Source: Micromonospora sp. NBC_01813 (GTDB lineage: Bacteria > Actinomycetota > Actinomycetes > Mycobacteriales > Micromonosporaceae). Taken from it: a DNA stretch of 64,000 nucleotides. Of the stretch, positions 8,600 to 16,613 are shown piece by piece. The notes under the pieces were generated by a model. It was not told where the DNA came from, ran no database searches, and saw only the letters and a list, made by a program, of their open reading frames with translations. The position numbers and the translations under genes are program-made. The stretch covers positions 5,145,001 through 5,209,000 of the forward strand of contig NZ_CP109067.1 of the NCBI RefSeq assembly GCF_035917335.1. Reading direction: 5' to 3'. Positions within the stretch are counted from its first letter, which is position 1, and each line of letters starts with the position of its first letter.

Positions 8600-9439
8600 C
8601 TATTTGACGCTGCCCATGGTCATTCCGGTGACGATGTGGCGCTGCGCGAAGAGGGTCAGGATCAGGACCGGGATCATGATGATCGTGGCGTAGGCCATCA
8701 TCGGCCCCCAGTCCAGCGACGCCTCGTGCACGAAGTTGAACACGGCGACCGGCAGCGTCCGGGTGTCCCCGTCAGACAGAATCAGCGCCATCTTGAAGTC
8801 GTTCCAGGAGAAGATGAAAGCCAGGATGCCGGCCGTGAGCATTCCGGGTCGAGTCAATGGCAGGGCGATCCGCCAGAACGTCTCCAGCCGGCCACAGCCG
8901 TCGACCTCGGCGGCGTCATAGATCTCGGCGGGCAGACCGGCAAAGAAGTTGACCATGATGAACACGGTCAGCGGGAACGTGATGATCACGTGGGAGAGAA
9001 TGAGCGCCGGGTAGCTGCCGACCATCCGCAACGCGGTGAACGCGACAAAGAACGGCACCAGGTACGCCACCCCGGGCAGCAGCCGCGCGGTGAGCAGCGA
9101 CAGCGACAACTTGCTCTGCCGGTAGCGGGCGATGCTGTACGCCGCCGGCAGACCGATCATCAGGCCAAACAGGCTCGACGCGGTAGCGACCAGCAGGCTG
9201 TTCATCATGTACCGGGTAAACGGAGTCTGCTCCAACGCGCTGCGGTAGTTGTCCAGTGTCGGCGAGAAGTTCAGCCACTGCGGCGGAATCGTATAGATGT
9301 CCACCTGCTGCTTGAACGACGAAGTAACCATCCAGAAGAACACGAACGCCGCCGGCGCCAACGCAACGATCAACGTCAGCCAGAATGCGATGCGACGCAG
9401 GGTCCGCCCAGCGCCGCGCGGTACGGTGGATGCGCTCAT
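8600..9439 (-). CDS. Carbohydrate ABC transporter permease (MalG type)
   Basis: A binding-protein-dependent permease of about 279 residues with six predicted membrane helices. The EAA loop reads DAAEVDGCGRLETFWRIALP, as in MalG-like sugar permeases, and contacts the ATPase. The chosen ATG (9437-9439) lies just after the stop of the partner permease gene; an upstream ATG at 9475 would overlap that gene by 29 bases. With the permease at 9447-10400 it forms the channel of a CUT1-type importer. No ATPase gene is in the operon, so a shared ATPase such as MsiK, known for actinobacterial sugar importers, probably serves it (inference). Confidence 0.92.
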   Translation of the reverse strand: MSASTVPRGAGRTLRRIAFWLTLIVALAPAAFVFFWMVTSSFKQQVDIYTIPPQWLNFSPTLDNYRSALEQTPFTRYMMNSLLVATASSLFGLMIGLPAAYSIARYRQSKLSLSLLTARLLPGVAYLVPFFVAFTALRMVGSYPALILSHVIITFPLTVFIMVNFFAGLPAEIYDAAEVDGCGRLETFWRIALPLTRPGMLTAGILAFIFSWNDFKMALILSDGDTRTLPVAVFNFVHEASLDWGPMMAYATIIMIPVLILTLFAQRHIVTGMTMGSVK

Positions 9440-9446
9440 GGCCGGC

Positions 9447-10400
9447 TCACTTTTCCTCGGTACGGGCGCGGACATGGGTAAAGACGATCGCCACGCCGAA
9501 GACCAGCAAGGTCAGAAAGACCAGCAGCGCCGAGCCGTAGCCGAAGTGCAGGTATGACAAGCCCTGCTTGAACGCGTACAAATTGAGGGTTTCCGATGCC
9601 TGACCCGGTCCACCATCGGTGATCACCTTGATGATGTCGAAGGTCTTGATCGCGTCGATCAGCCGGAACAGGACCGCGACCAGGAGCACCGGCCGCAACA
9701 GCGGCAACGTGACGCTGACGAAGGTCCGGATCGGCCCGGCACCGTCGACCTTGGCCGCCTCGAACGGCTCCTGCGGCAGGGCAGCCAGTCCCGCCAGCAC
9801 GATCAGCATCACCAGCGGGGTCCACATCCAGGTGTCCACGATCGCCAGCGCCGGGATCACCAGATTGGCGTCGGAGGTCCACAGCAGGGTCGGTCCACCG
9901 ATGCTCTGCACCAGGTAGTTGAATACCCCGATCGTCGGGTCGTACATCATCTTCCAGACCAGCGCGACCGCGGCCGGGGTGGCGATCATCGGGAACATGA
10001 AGAACGTGCGGGCGATCCCCCGCCCCGGGAACCGGCGATGGAACAGCAGCGCCGCTCCGACCCCGATCACGACCTGCAGCCCGACGGAGAGAATCACGAA
10101 GTACGCCGTACGCCACAGACTGCCCCAGAACTGCCCGGTGGTGAGCGCCCGGGTGAAGTTGTCGAGACCGATCCACTGCGGTGGACGCAGACCACCGGAC
10201 CACTGATGAAAGCTCAGGTAGATCGTGTAGACGATCGGGAAGGCGAGCATCGCCACCACGACGATGACCGCTGGCGCCGGCAGGATGTACCGGTCGTACC
10301 GGTCCAGCCAGTCGAGCAGTGGGCGCCGCCGGGGCGGCATCGAGCCGGACCCGGCGGGCCGGGCGGGCGGAGCCGGTGGTGATTCGGTGAGCTGGGACAT
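9447..10400 (-). CDS. Carbohydrate ABC transporter permease (MalF type)
   Basis: A 317-residue permease with a proline-rich cytoplasmic N-terminus and six predicted helices. The EAA loop FEAAKVDGAGPIRTFVSVTLP is a standard match to MalF-like sugar permeases. ATG 10398-10400 is preceded by GAGAGGA at suitable spacing. It lies 89 bases downstream of the solute-binding protein gene, and the gap holds a strong hairpin (10424-10478) that may lower its expression relative to the binding protein. It partners the permease at 8600-9439. Confidence 0.93.
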   Translation of the reverse strand: MSQLTESPPAPPARPAGSGSMPPRRRPLLDWLDRYDRYILPAPAVIVVVAMLAFPIVYTIYLSFHQWSGGLRPPQWIGLDNFTRALTTGQFWGSLWRTAYFVILSVGLQVVIGVGAALLFHRRFPGRGIARTFFMFPMIATPAAVALVWKMMYDPTIGVFNYLVQSIGGPTLLWTSDANLVIPALAIVDTWMWTPLVMLIVLAGLAALPQEPFEAAKVDGAGPIRTFVSVTLPLLRPVLLVAVLFRLIDAIKTFDIIKVITDGGPGQASETLNLYAFKQGLSYLHFGYGSALLVFLTLLVFGVAIVFTHVRARTEEK

Positions 10401-10423
10401 CACAAGGTCCTCTCCCACGCAGG

Positions 10424-10478
10424 GCCGGTGACCGGGCGGAATGTTGGGACGGGGACGCCACCCCACCCGGTCACCGGC
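10424..10478. promoter_or_regulatory. Intercistronic hairpin after the binding-protein gene
   Basis: The arms GCCGGTGACCGGG (10424-10436) and CCCGGTCACCGGC (10466-10478) are perfect 13-base complements around a 29-base loop. There is no U-run, so full termination is unlikely. In many sugar operons such a hairpin protects the binding-protein message and reduces the downstream permease messages; that role is inferred here from position. Confidence 0.65.
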
Positions 10479-10489
10479 GCGCGAGTCAG

Positions 10490-11839
10490 CTATTGCATCG
10501 CGTCCAGGAGTCCCTGGAGCTGCTCGTTCTGCTGGTCGGCGACCTGTTGTAGCTGGTCACCGGTCTGCCCTTCCAGGGCCCGGTTGGCTACCAGACCGGC
10601 GATCTCCCGTGCCTCGACCCCCGGGGTCACCGGTGGGTTCATCTGCGCCCGGGCGTTCTCGGTGCTGTCCAACACGACCTGGCTGAACTCCGGAGTCGGG
10701 TCGCCGGCGGCGAACTCCGGTGACTCCCACGCCGACGCTCGCGGGCTGGGCCAGCCGGTCAGCTTCAGGTCCAGGTTCATCTGCTTGCTGGTGGCCCACT
10801 GGATGAAGTACCAGGAGGCGTCGCGCTGCTCGGAGAACGGGTTGATCGCGTATCCCCAGCCGCCGATGAACGGCGCAGGGTCACAGTCGGCGCGCGGCAC
10901 CGTGGTGTAGCCGACGTTGCCGGCGACCCGCGAACGGCTCGGGTCCTCCAGCTCGCTGACGAACAGGTTGACGTCCAGGAAGGCGAAGACGTTGCCCTGG
11001 GCGAACTGTTGGGACGGCACCGGCCAGTCGAATCCGGCGATGCCGGGTGGACCGTAGTTGTTGCCCAGCTGCCCGTACACCTCGTACGCCTCGACCGCCT
11101 CCGGGGAGTTGATCACGGCCTGGCCGCCGTCGTCGACCCACTGGCCGCAGTGCGCGTAAAGGAAGGACGAGAAGGGCGTGGTCGTCTGGTACGGGATGCC
11201 ACGCAGCGCGAAGCCGTAGAGCCGGTTGTCCGGGTCGTGTACGGCCTCAGCAGCGGCGGCCCACTCCTCGAACGTCGTCGGCACGGCCAAGCCAGCCTGT
11301 TCCAGCAGGTCCTTGCGGTAGTAGACCAGATCGGTCTGCATCTCCCAGAGCACCGTGATGGTCTGGTCGTCGACCTTCATCGCCTCCCGCACACCGGTCC
11401 GGAAGTCCTCGAAGTCGTACTCCGGGTCGGTGACTCCGGGATTGTCGATGTACGGACCGAGGTCGGTGTACCAGCCGTTGCTGGCGAACTGGAGCCCGTC
11501 GACCTCCGGAAAGGTGGCCATTACGTCGAAGTCACTGGCTCGGGAGGTGAGCCGGACCGGCAGGTTCTGCCGGTAGCTGGTCACGTCGGCGGACTCGATG
11601 TTGACGGTGATGCCGGTCAAGTCGGTGAACTCGTCGAGGTTGTCTCGCAGCGCCTGCACCTGGCCGGTGTCGGCAATGTAGACATTGAGGGAGGTACCGT
11701 CGTACCGCTTCCAGTCGAAGGTGTCACCCTCGAACTCGGGTCCTTCGCCGCCGGCGGTCGAACCACAGGCGGAGGCGGCGAGGACGGCAGTCAGGCCTAT
11801 CGCGAGCGCCCGGACTGCCGGGCGAATAGTGGGCAACAT
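10490..11839 (-). CDS. Extracellular solute-binding lipoprotein (sugar type)
   Basis: A 449-residue lipoprotein. A short signal peptide ends in the lipobox LAASAC at about residues 20-25, so the mature protein is anchored outside the membrane. The body resembles family 1 solute-binding proteins: SLNVYIADTG near the N-terminus, YYRKDLLEQAGL in the hinge region, and a tryptophan-rich ligand area near WGYAINPFS. AGGAGA precedes the ATG at 11837-11839. It supplies ligand to the two permeases encoded just downstream. Its long separate ligand domain fits an oligosaccharide, glycoside or sugar derivative, but the sequence does not say which. Confidence 0.93.
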   Translation of the reverse strand: MLPTIRPAVRALAIGLTAVLAASACGSTAGGEGPEFEGDTFDWKRYDGTSLNVYIADTGQVQALRDNLDEFTDLTGITVNIESADVTSYRQNLPVRLTSRASDFDVMATFPEVDGLQFASNGWYTDLGPYIDNPGVTDPEYDFEDFRTGVREAMKVDDQTITVLWEMQTDLVYYRKDLLEQAGLAVPTTFEEWAAAAEAVHDPDNRLYGFALRGIPYQTTTPFSSFLYAHCGQWVDDGGQAVINSPEAVEAYEVYGQLGNNYGPPGIAGFDWPVPSQQFAQGNVFAFLDVNLFVSELEDPSRSRVAGNVGYTTVPRADCDPAPFIGGWGYAINPFSEQRDASWYFIQWATSKQMNLDLKLTGWPSPRASAWESPEFAAGDPTPEFSQVVLDSTENARAQMNPPVTPGVEAREIAGLVANRALEGQTGDQLQQVADQQNEQLQGLLDAMQ

Positions 11840-11851
11840 ATCCGATATCTC

Positions 11852-12694
11852 CTAACGCGGGAATGTTCTCGCGGGAGCGCCGTCGTCGCGTTCCTGCGCG
11901 ATGACGGTGCAGGGCACCTCGCCGACCCCTTGGACGTTCAGGGGGGCGATGGTGAGCCGGACCCGGTCGGCGCGAAGGCCGCCGCATCCGACCAGTCCGA
12001 CCACGGTCCAGATCTGCGCGGTGAGGGCCAGCGTGGCTGCCCAGTCGCGCCGGACGCGGTCGCGCCGGTAGTGCTCCAGATATGTCCGAGCGGCGTCGGA
12101 CGGGAAGGGCGGACGCAGCCACGGAACCAGATCGGTCCATTCGGATCGGGCCTGCGACCCGGCCGGCGAGTCGAGGTAGGCGCAGTCCGTCAACAGCAGG
12201 TCGCTGCCGGTTTCGGCGAGCAGGCCGACGAGGGTTTCGGCGGACGACTCGGTCAGGTGTGGGGTTGCCAGGTAGTAGCTCGGATCGTCGCGCCAGCGGT
12301 CGGTGTCGCCCCAGCCGGTGACCAGCAGAATCGCGTCACCGCGGAGCGGGGCGGCCGCGGCGAAGGCGGCGCGCAGTTCGTCCGGCTCGATTGCCCCGGC
12401 TGAACCAGCCGAGCTGGCTGGACCGGGGTCGACCCGGACGACGGTGGCGTCGCGGTTGACGAGTCGTTCCGGCGCGATCTGGTCGGTGGTCGCACCGTCC
12501 GGCGCACCAAGGCCCGGGCCGAGCAGACGGGTGGCAGACCCACTGCCCATCGTGATGTGGAACAGGTTCGCGCCGTTGACCGTGAGCGTGACGATGTCTT
12601 CGGTGCGGTACGGCGCTTCCCACGGCAGCAGGGCGCCGGCCGGCGTGTCGGTGGTGATCGGTCTGGTCAGGTTGATCGTGGTGGAACGGCTCAC
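11852..12694 (-). CDS. Cyclase-family (PF04199-like) protein, altered metal motif
   Basis: A 280-residue protein with the general pattern of the cyclase/kynurenine-formamidase family, including a core ILLVTGWGDTDRW segment and a C-terminal PCTVIAQE strand. The usual metal-binding motif HxGTHxDxPxH is not present; the aligned stretch is GSATRLLGPGLG, with the key histidines replaced. The GTG start (12692-12694) has GGAGG four bases before it and overlaps the stop of the next cyclase-like gene (GTGA). It lies 12 bases from the binding-protein gene. It may be a ligand-binding or differently catalytic relative acting on the imported compound. Confidence 0.8.
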   Translation of the reverse strand: MSRSTTINLTRPITTDTPAGALLPWEAPYRTEDIVTLTVNGANLFHITMGSGSATRLLGPGLGAPDGATTDQIAPERLVNRDATVVRVDPGPASSAGSAGAIEPDELRAAFAAAAPLRGDAILLVTGWGDTDRWRDDPSYYLATPHLTESSAETLVGLLAETGSDLLLTDCAYLDSPAGSQARSEWTDLVPWLRPPFPSDAARTYLEHYRRDRVRRDWAATLALTAQIWTVVGLVGCGGLRADRVRLTIAPLNVQGVGEVPCTVIAQERDDGAPARTFPR

Positions 12695-13506
12695 CGGGCC
12701 TCCTCCGGGTTGTTGTCGGTCGCCCACACCGTGCAGGTGGCACCGTGCGCGCCGGCCAGAAACAGCGGCAGTACGGTGACCGTGATCCGCTTGCCGCGCA
12801 GCGCTCCGCAATTGGCCAGCGCGGCCACTGGGGAGGTGGCCGCGTGCAGCACCACCGACGAGGCCCAGTCCGGGGCGCCTCCGCCGGCTCCCCGCTCCGG
12901 CGTGTAGTGCCGCAGGTAGATCCGGGCCTGCTGGGAAGGGAACGGTGGCCGGTCCCACGGCTCGCGGGAGGACCACTCGGGGAACATGTATGCCTCGCCG
13001 AGGTTGCCGATGTAAGCGCAGTCGGTGAGCATCAGGTCGCTGTTCTTCTCCTTCAGGAGGGCGGCAAGGCGTTCCGCGCCGGCCAGGGAGAAGTGCGGCG
13101 AGGTGCTGGCGTACGCGTCGCCGAGGGTCCGGTAGCGCTCGTCGTCACCCCAGCCGGTACGCAGCAGCACCGCGTCGCCGTCGTGGTAGTCGGGGTCGTC
13201 GGCGAGCCGGTCGATGTCGGCGGGAACGATCTCCGCACCGGCTTCCTTCGGTACGTCGAACACGACGGTGGGCCGGTTGACCAACGGGCCGTAGTCGAGT
13301 TCGTCGACTCGGGGCGCGTTGTCGTCGTAGCAGGCACCGAGCATCAGCCGGGTGCCGGCTTCGCTGTGGAAGCTCATCTGATGCGCGCTCACACCGTGCC
13401 GCTGGTGAGTCAGCGTCGGCGTCAGTTGGAACGGTGAGTCCCAGGCCCAGACGTTGCCGACCGGCATGAACGGATACAGCGGCAGGGTCAGGTTGACGAC
13501 TGTCAT
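12691..13506 (-). CDS. Cyclase-family (PF04199-like) protein, altered metal motif
   Basis: A 271-residue paralogue of the neighbouring gene. Family features are VLLRTGWGDDERY, PHFSLAGAERLAALL and MLTDCAYIGN. The position expected to carry HxGTHxDxPxH reads HSEAGTRLMLGACYDD, so GT is kept but the following histidine is arginine and the later acid and histidine ligands are missing. The ATG (13504-13506) overlaps the GntR stop (ATGA). The two paralogues may form a heteromer. A conventional metal-dependent amidohydrolase or lactonase activity is doubtful on this reading. Confidence 0.8.
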   Translation of the reverse strand: MTVVNLTLPLYPFMPVGNVWAWDSPFQLTPTLTHQRHGVSAHQMSFHSEAGTRLMLGACYDDNAPRVDELDYGPLVNRPTVVFDVPKEAGAEIVPADIDRLADDPDYHDGDAVLLRTGWGDDERYRTLGDAYASTSPHFSLAGAERLAALLKEKNSDLMLTDCAYIGNLGEAYMFPEWSSREPWDRPPFPSQQARIYLRHYTPERGAGGGAPDWASSVVLHAATSPVAALANCGALRGKRITVTVLPLFLAGAHGATCTVWATDNNPEEAR

Positions 13507-14261
13507 CGGTCACTCCTTCGTGCGGCTGGGACGTCGGCGGCGCTCGGGAAGCAGAGTCGTGGCTGAGCCGCGGCCCACTGCTGGCGTTGCTCGGCGAGCA
13601 CCCCGCCGACCAGGTAGACGTGCTCGATCACCTGCTCGGAGATGGCTTGTGCGTCGCCGCCACGAACGACGTCGAGGAGCACCCGGTGGGTGTGGGCGAT
13701 GTCCTGGGCACCCAGCGACGAACCGACCATGTTGAGCCAGAGCCGGAAGAGCACGTGCTGCTCGTCCCAGAGCTTGCGGACCCGCGGCAGTTCGCAGACC
13801 AGGCAGAGGGTGCGATGGAAGGCGTAGTCCAGATGCGCGATCCGCCGGGCGTCGCCGGCCAGACTCGCGTCGTGCATCTCGGCGATGATCTGGTCGAGTT
13901 CGGCGAGGTGCTCGTCGCGCAGCAGCGGTGCCGCCTGTTGGTAGGCCAGGGTCTCCAGCACCGCCCGGATCATGTGCAGTTCCCGCACATCAGCTTCGGT
14001 GAGTTGCACGACCCGAGTGGTACGGGCGGATTCCTCGACCAGCAGCCCGTCCCGCTTGAGCAGCCACATCGCCTCGCGCAGTGGAGCCCGGCTGACTCCG
14101 AGTTGGCGGGAGAGGGCCTCTTCCACGATCCGGGTGCCAGGGCTGAGCGTGCCGTCGAGGATCGCGTTGCGCAGGACGTCATAGGTCGATTCGCTGAGCA
14201 CCACCTTCTGCGGTACTCGAAGCTGGGTGGCCATGAGGCCTGCCTCGACGTTGCCGGTCAT
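13503..14261 (-). CDS. GntR family regulator (FadR/FCD subfamily)
   Basis: A 252-residue regulator. The N-terminal winged helix (about residues 22-90) contains SRQLGVSRAPLREAMWLLKRDGLL, split here as SRQLGVSRAPLREAMWLL and KRDGLL, the hallmark of FadR-type GntR proteins. The helical FCD domain follows, with HRTLC and HTHRVLLDVV carrying likely metal/ligand histidines. GAGGAGGA lies five bases before the ATG. It is the first gene of the operon running to 6468 and overlaps the next gene by ATGA, so it almost certainly controls that operon in response to a carboxylate-type or sugar-derived ligand. Confidence 0.93.
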   Translation of the reverse strand: MTGNVEAGLMATQLRVPQKVVLSESTYDVLRNAILDGTLSPGTRIVEEALSRQLGVSRAPLREAMWLLKRDGLLVEESARTTRVVQLTEADVRELHMIRAVLETLAYQQAAPLLRDEHLAELDQIIAEMHDASLAGDARRIAHLDYAFHRTLCLVCELPRVRKLWDEQHVLFRLWLNMVGSSLGAQDIAHTHRVLLDVVRGGDAQAISEQVIEHVYLVGGVLAEQRQQWAAAQPRLCFPSAADVPAARRSDR

Positions 14262-14305
14262 TGGTGTCCTCCTCGATGTGCCCGGGTACCCGTGATCAGC
14301 GCGGT

Positions 14306-14323
14306 GTTGGTCGGTGGTCCAAC
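14306..14323. promoter_or_regulatory. Candidate GntR operator
   Basis: GTTGG (14306-14310) and CCAAC (14319-14323) form an inverted repeat with an eight-base spacer, 45-62 bases upstream of the GntR start. A second palindrome, CGGGTACCCG, lies at 14283-14292. FadR-type regulators bind short GT...AC dyads in their own promoters, so autoregulation is plausible. The evidence is only symmetry and position. Confidence 0.35.
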
Positions 14324-14509
14324 GCTCTCACCAGGGCATTTACGTTATCGTCGACGGTGTACGGTAGACGGAAACATAGCCGTAACTTTTCACAGAAGTC
14401 AAGAGTTGGCAGCTCAGGAGGGTCATCACGGTCGGGTAACGCCGCCGGGATCGCCCCGCGCGTCATTCAGCTCGATGCGGCTGGCGAAAGCGGACTAGGC
14501 TGCCTCAAC

Positions 14510-15685
14510 ATGGAGGAGCTGTCGCCCGACCAGTCGCCCGACACAGTGCCGGGACGCCGGCGCACCCCACGTTCCCGTTCGCCGGAGGCCGCCTCGACCC
14601 CACCAGCGACCGATCCGGCCGACCGACCCGCCAGGCCCGGCAAACAGGCTGCCGAGAAACAGAGCCCCGACAAGCCGAGCTCCGGCGAACAGCCCGGGAC
14701 CAGACCCACCCGGACCCGCAGGGCTCCGGCGGCCATCGCCCCGGTGCTGTTCCAGCCGCCGGCGGTCGGGCCGGATCAGCCGGTTGCCGGGCCACCCGCG
14801 AAGAAGGCCGGACCACCGGCCCAGAAGGCACCCGCGCAGCAGCCCGGACCACCAGCTCAGCAGACACCCGCCAAGAAGGCGGTGGCGAAGAAGGCTGCCG
14901 CGAAGCGATCGCCGGCGAAGAAGGCCGCTCCGGCTGTGCCGAGTGTGCCGGCTGACTCGGCCGCTCCCGTCGAGGTCCCGCGTCAGACGCCGGCTCCGAC
15001 CGAGGCACCGAGCCCGACGCCGGCTCCGGCTCCGGTCGAGGTGCCGCGTCAGACGTTGCGCCACCTGGTGACGCATGCCGCGTACGCCCCGGAGTTGTTG
15101 GCTCTTGCCGCCGTCGACCGGATCGGGCCGACGGCGCGCGACTGGGCGGCCAGGCTGCGCGACGACTACCCGGCGGCCAGCGACGACGCCCTGGCCCGGT
15201 TGGCGACCCGCCAGTTCACCCGGATCGCCGGGGCTGGCGCGGTGGCGTCCACCGTTGCCGGGCTGCTCGCCCCGGCTCTGGAGCTGGCGGCGGTCGGCTG
15301 GGCGCAGGCGGCGCTGACGCTGCACGTGTCGGCGGCGTACCGGCACGATCCGACCGATCGGCGGCGGGCGGCGGAGCTGCTGGTGCTAACCGGAGTCCAC
15401 CCGGACGTCGAAGCGGCCCAGGTCGCGGTCGACGCGGCGGCGGACGAGGCTCGGCGCCCGGCGGGCGACGACGGTGACCCGCTACTCCGGTTCGCCGGTG
15501 GCGCACAGCGGGTGGTGATGGCGGTGGCCGGGCCGACCCGGGACAGCGGATGGGGTCTGCTGCGGCTGCCGGCCCGGCTGCTGCCGGGGGCACGGGCGCT
15601 GGTCGCCTACGGTGCGGACACGCTGCTGTTGGAGCGGCTCGCCGCGCGGGCGACCGCGCACTACCGGCCCGTCACAGCCAGCTGA
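14510..15685 (+). CDS. EcsC-like protein with Lys/Ala/Pro-rich N-terminal tail
   Basis: A 391-residue protein in two parts. Residues 1 to about 190 are disordered and basic, with repeated KKA/AKK units such as AKKAVAKKAAAKRS followed by PTEAPSPTPAP, resembling histone-H1-like tails of actinobacterial nucleoid proteins. The C-terminal half (about 190-390) is Ala/Leu-rich and resembles EcsC-family domains, with AGAGAVASTVAGLLAPALEL as a hydrophobic core. A TAGGCT -10 box (14496-14501) ends eight bases before the ATG, so translation is probably leaderless. Its 3' end overlaps the convergent protease gene by 14 bases. The function is unknown; the tail could bind DNA, polyphosphate or acidic surfaces. 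Confidence 0.72.
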   Translation: MEELSPDQSPDTVPGRRRTPRSRSPEAASTPPATDPADRPARPGKQAAEKQSPDKPSSGEQPGTRPTRTRRAPAAIAPVLFQPPAVGPDQPVAGPPAKKAGPPAQKAPAQQPGPPAQQTPAKKAVAKKAAAKRSPAKKAAPAVPSVPADSAAPVEVPRQTPAPTEAPSPTPAPAPVEVPRQTLRHLVTHAAYAPELLALAAVDRIGPTARDWAARLRDDYPAASDDALARLATRQFTRIAGAGAVASTVAGLLAPALELAAVGWAQAALTLHVSAAYRHDPTDRRRAAELLVLTGVHPDVEAAQVAVDAAADEARRPAGDDGDPLLRFAGGAQRVVMAVAGPTRDSGWGLLRLPARLLPGARALVAYGADTLLLERLAARATAHYRPVTAS

Positions 15686-16481
15686 ACCACTCTCGGGGCA
15701 GCAGCGCGTAGCCGACGAAGGCGAAGACGTCCAGCAATGTGTGGGCGATGATCAACGGCATCACCCGACGGGTCCGCAGGAAGAACAGCGACAGCACCAC
15801 GCCCATGATCACGTTGCCGACGAACGCACCGAAGCCCTGGTAGAGGTGGTAGGTGCCGCGCAGCAGGCAGCTGGTGGCGATGACCGCGCCGACCTGCCAG
15901 CCGAGTTGGCGCAGCCGGGTCATCAGGTAGCCGACCACGATCACCTCCTCCAGGATGGCGTTCTGCGCGGCGGCCAGGATCAGCACCGGGATCGTCCACC
16001 ACAGGTCCGGTAGCGCGGCCGGCACCAGACTGGCGTTGACGCCGAGCATCGCCGCCGCCCAGAACAGTCCGATGCCCGGCAGCCCGATCGCGGCGGCCAG
16101 GGCGGCTCCCCATGCCACGTCGCGCAGCGGCGACCGCGCGTCCAGGCCGAGGCGGGCACGGGCGTCGGCGCGGTCGCGGTTGAGCAGGTGGATCGCCAGC
16201 AGCACCGGGACCAGCGCGAAGAAGATCCCGAGCAGTTGGTACGTCAGGTCCAGCCACGGCCGGGCCGACTGGGACGCGTTCATGGTTGCGGTCTGCTGGC
16301 CCAGCGGCCGGTCGGCGGTGAGCCGGGCCGTGATCGTGACCAGGGCGTAGATGGCCGACTGGCCGAGCGACACGCCCAGGACCAGCAGCACCTCCGAGCG
16401 CAACACCCGGGGAGCCAGCGGGGTGGTCGGGTCGGCGGGCCGTCCACCCACCGGTGGTGTCGCCGCAAGGTCAGCCGTCAC
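15672..16481 (-). CDS. CPBP family intramembrane glutamic endopeptidase
   Basis: A membrane protein of about 269 residues with seven or eight hydrophobic helices. The CPBP (Abi, CAAX-protease-like) motifs are present: EEVIVVGYLMTR (motif 1, EExxxR-like), RGTYHLYQG (motif 2 histidine) and PLIIAHTLLD (motif 3 histidine). Start choice is uncertain: GTG 16479-16481 gives the shorter form, while ATG 16524-16526 adds 15 residues and has a TAGTGT box upstream. The gene is convergent with the EcsC-like gene. Substrates of most bacterial members are unknown; maturation of peptides or membrane-protein processing is typical. Confidence 0.85.
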   Translation of the reverse strand: MTADLAATPPVGGRPADPTTPLAPRVLRSEVLLVLGVSLGQSAIYALVTITARLTADRPLGQQTATMNASQSARPWLDLTYQLLGIFFALVPVLLAIHLLNRDRADARARLGLDARSPLRDVAWGAALAAAIGLPGIGLFWAAAMLGVNASLVPAALPDLWWTIPVLILAAAQNAILEEVIVVGYLMTRLRQLGWQVGAVIATSCLLRGTYHLYQGFGAFVGNVIMGVVLSLFFLRTRRVMPLIIAHTLLDVFAFVGYALLPREWFSWL

Positions 16482-16613
16482 CGGACCACTGTGCCCCAGC
16501 GGGTACGGCACGGCAACGTCGCACATTCAGTACGTCGCCACACTACGAAGAGTGTTCACCCTGAGACGTAGCGGTACGACGGCGGTGGCGACACGTTGAC
16601 GGGGAAGGGCCCG

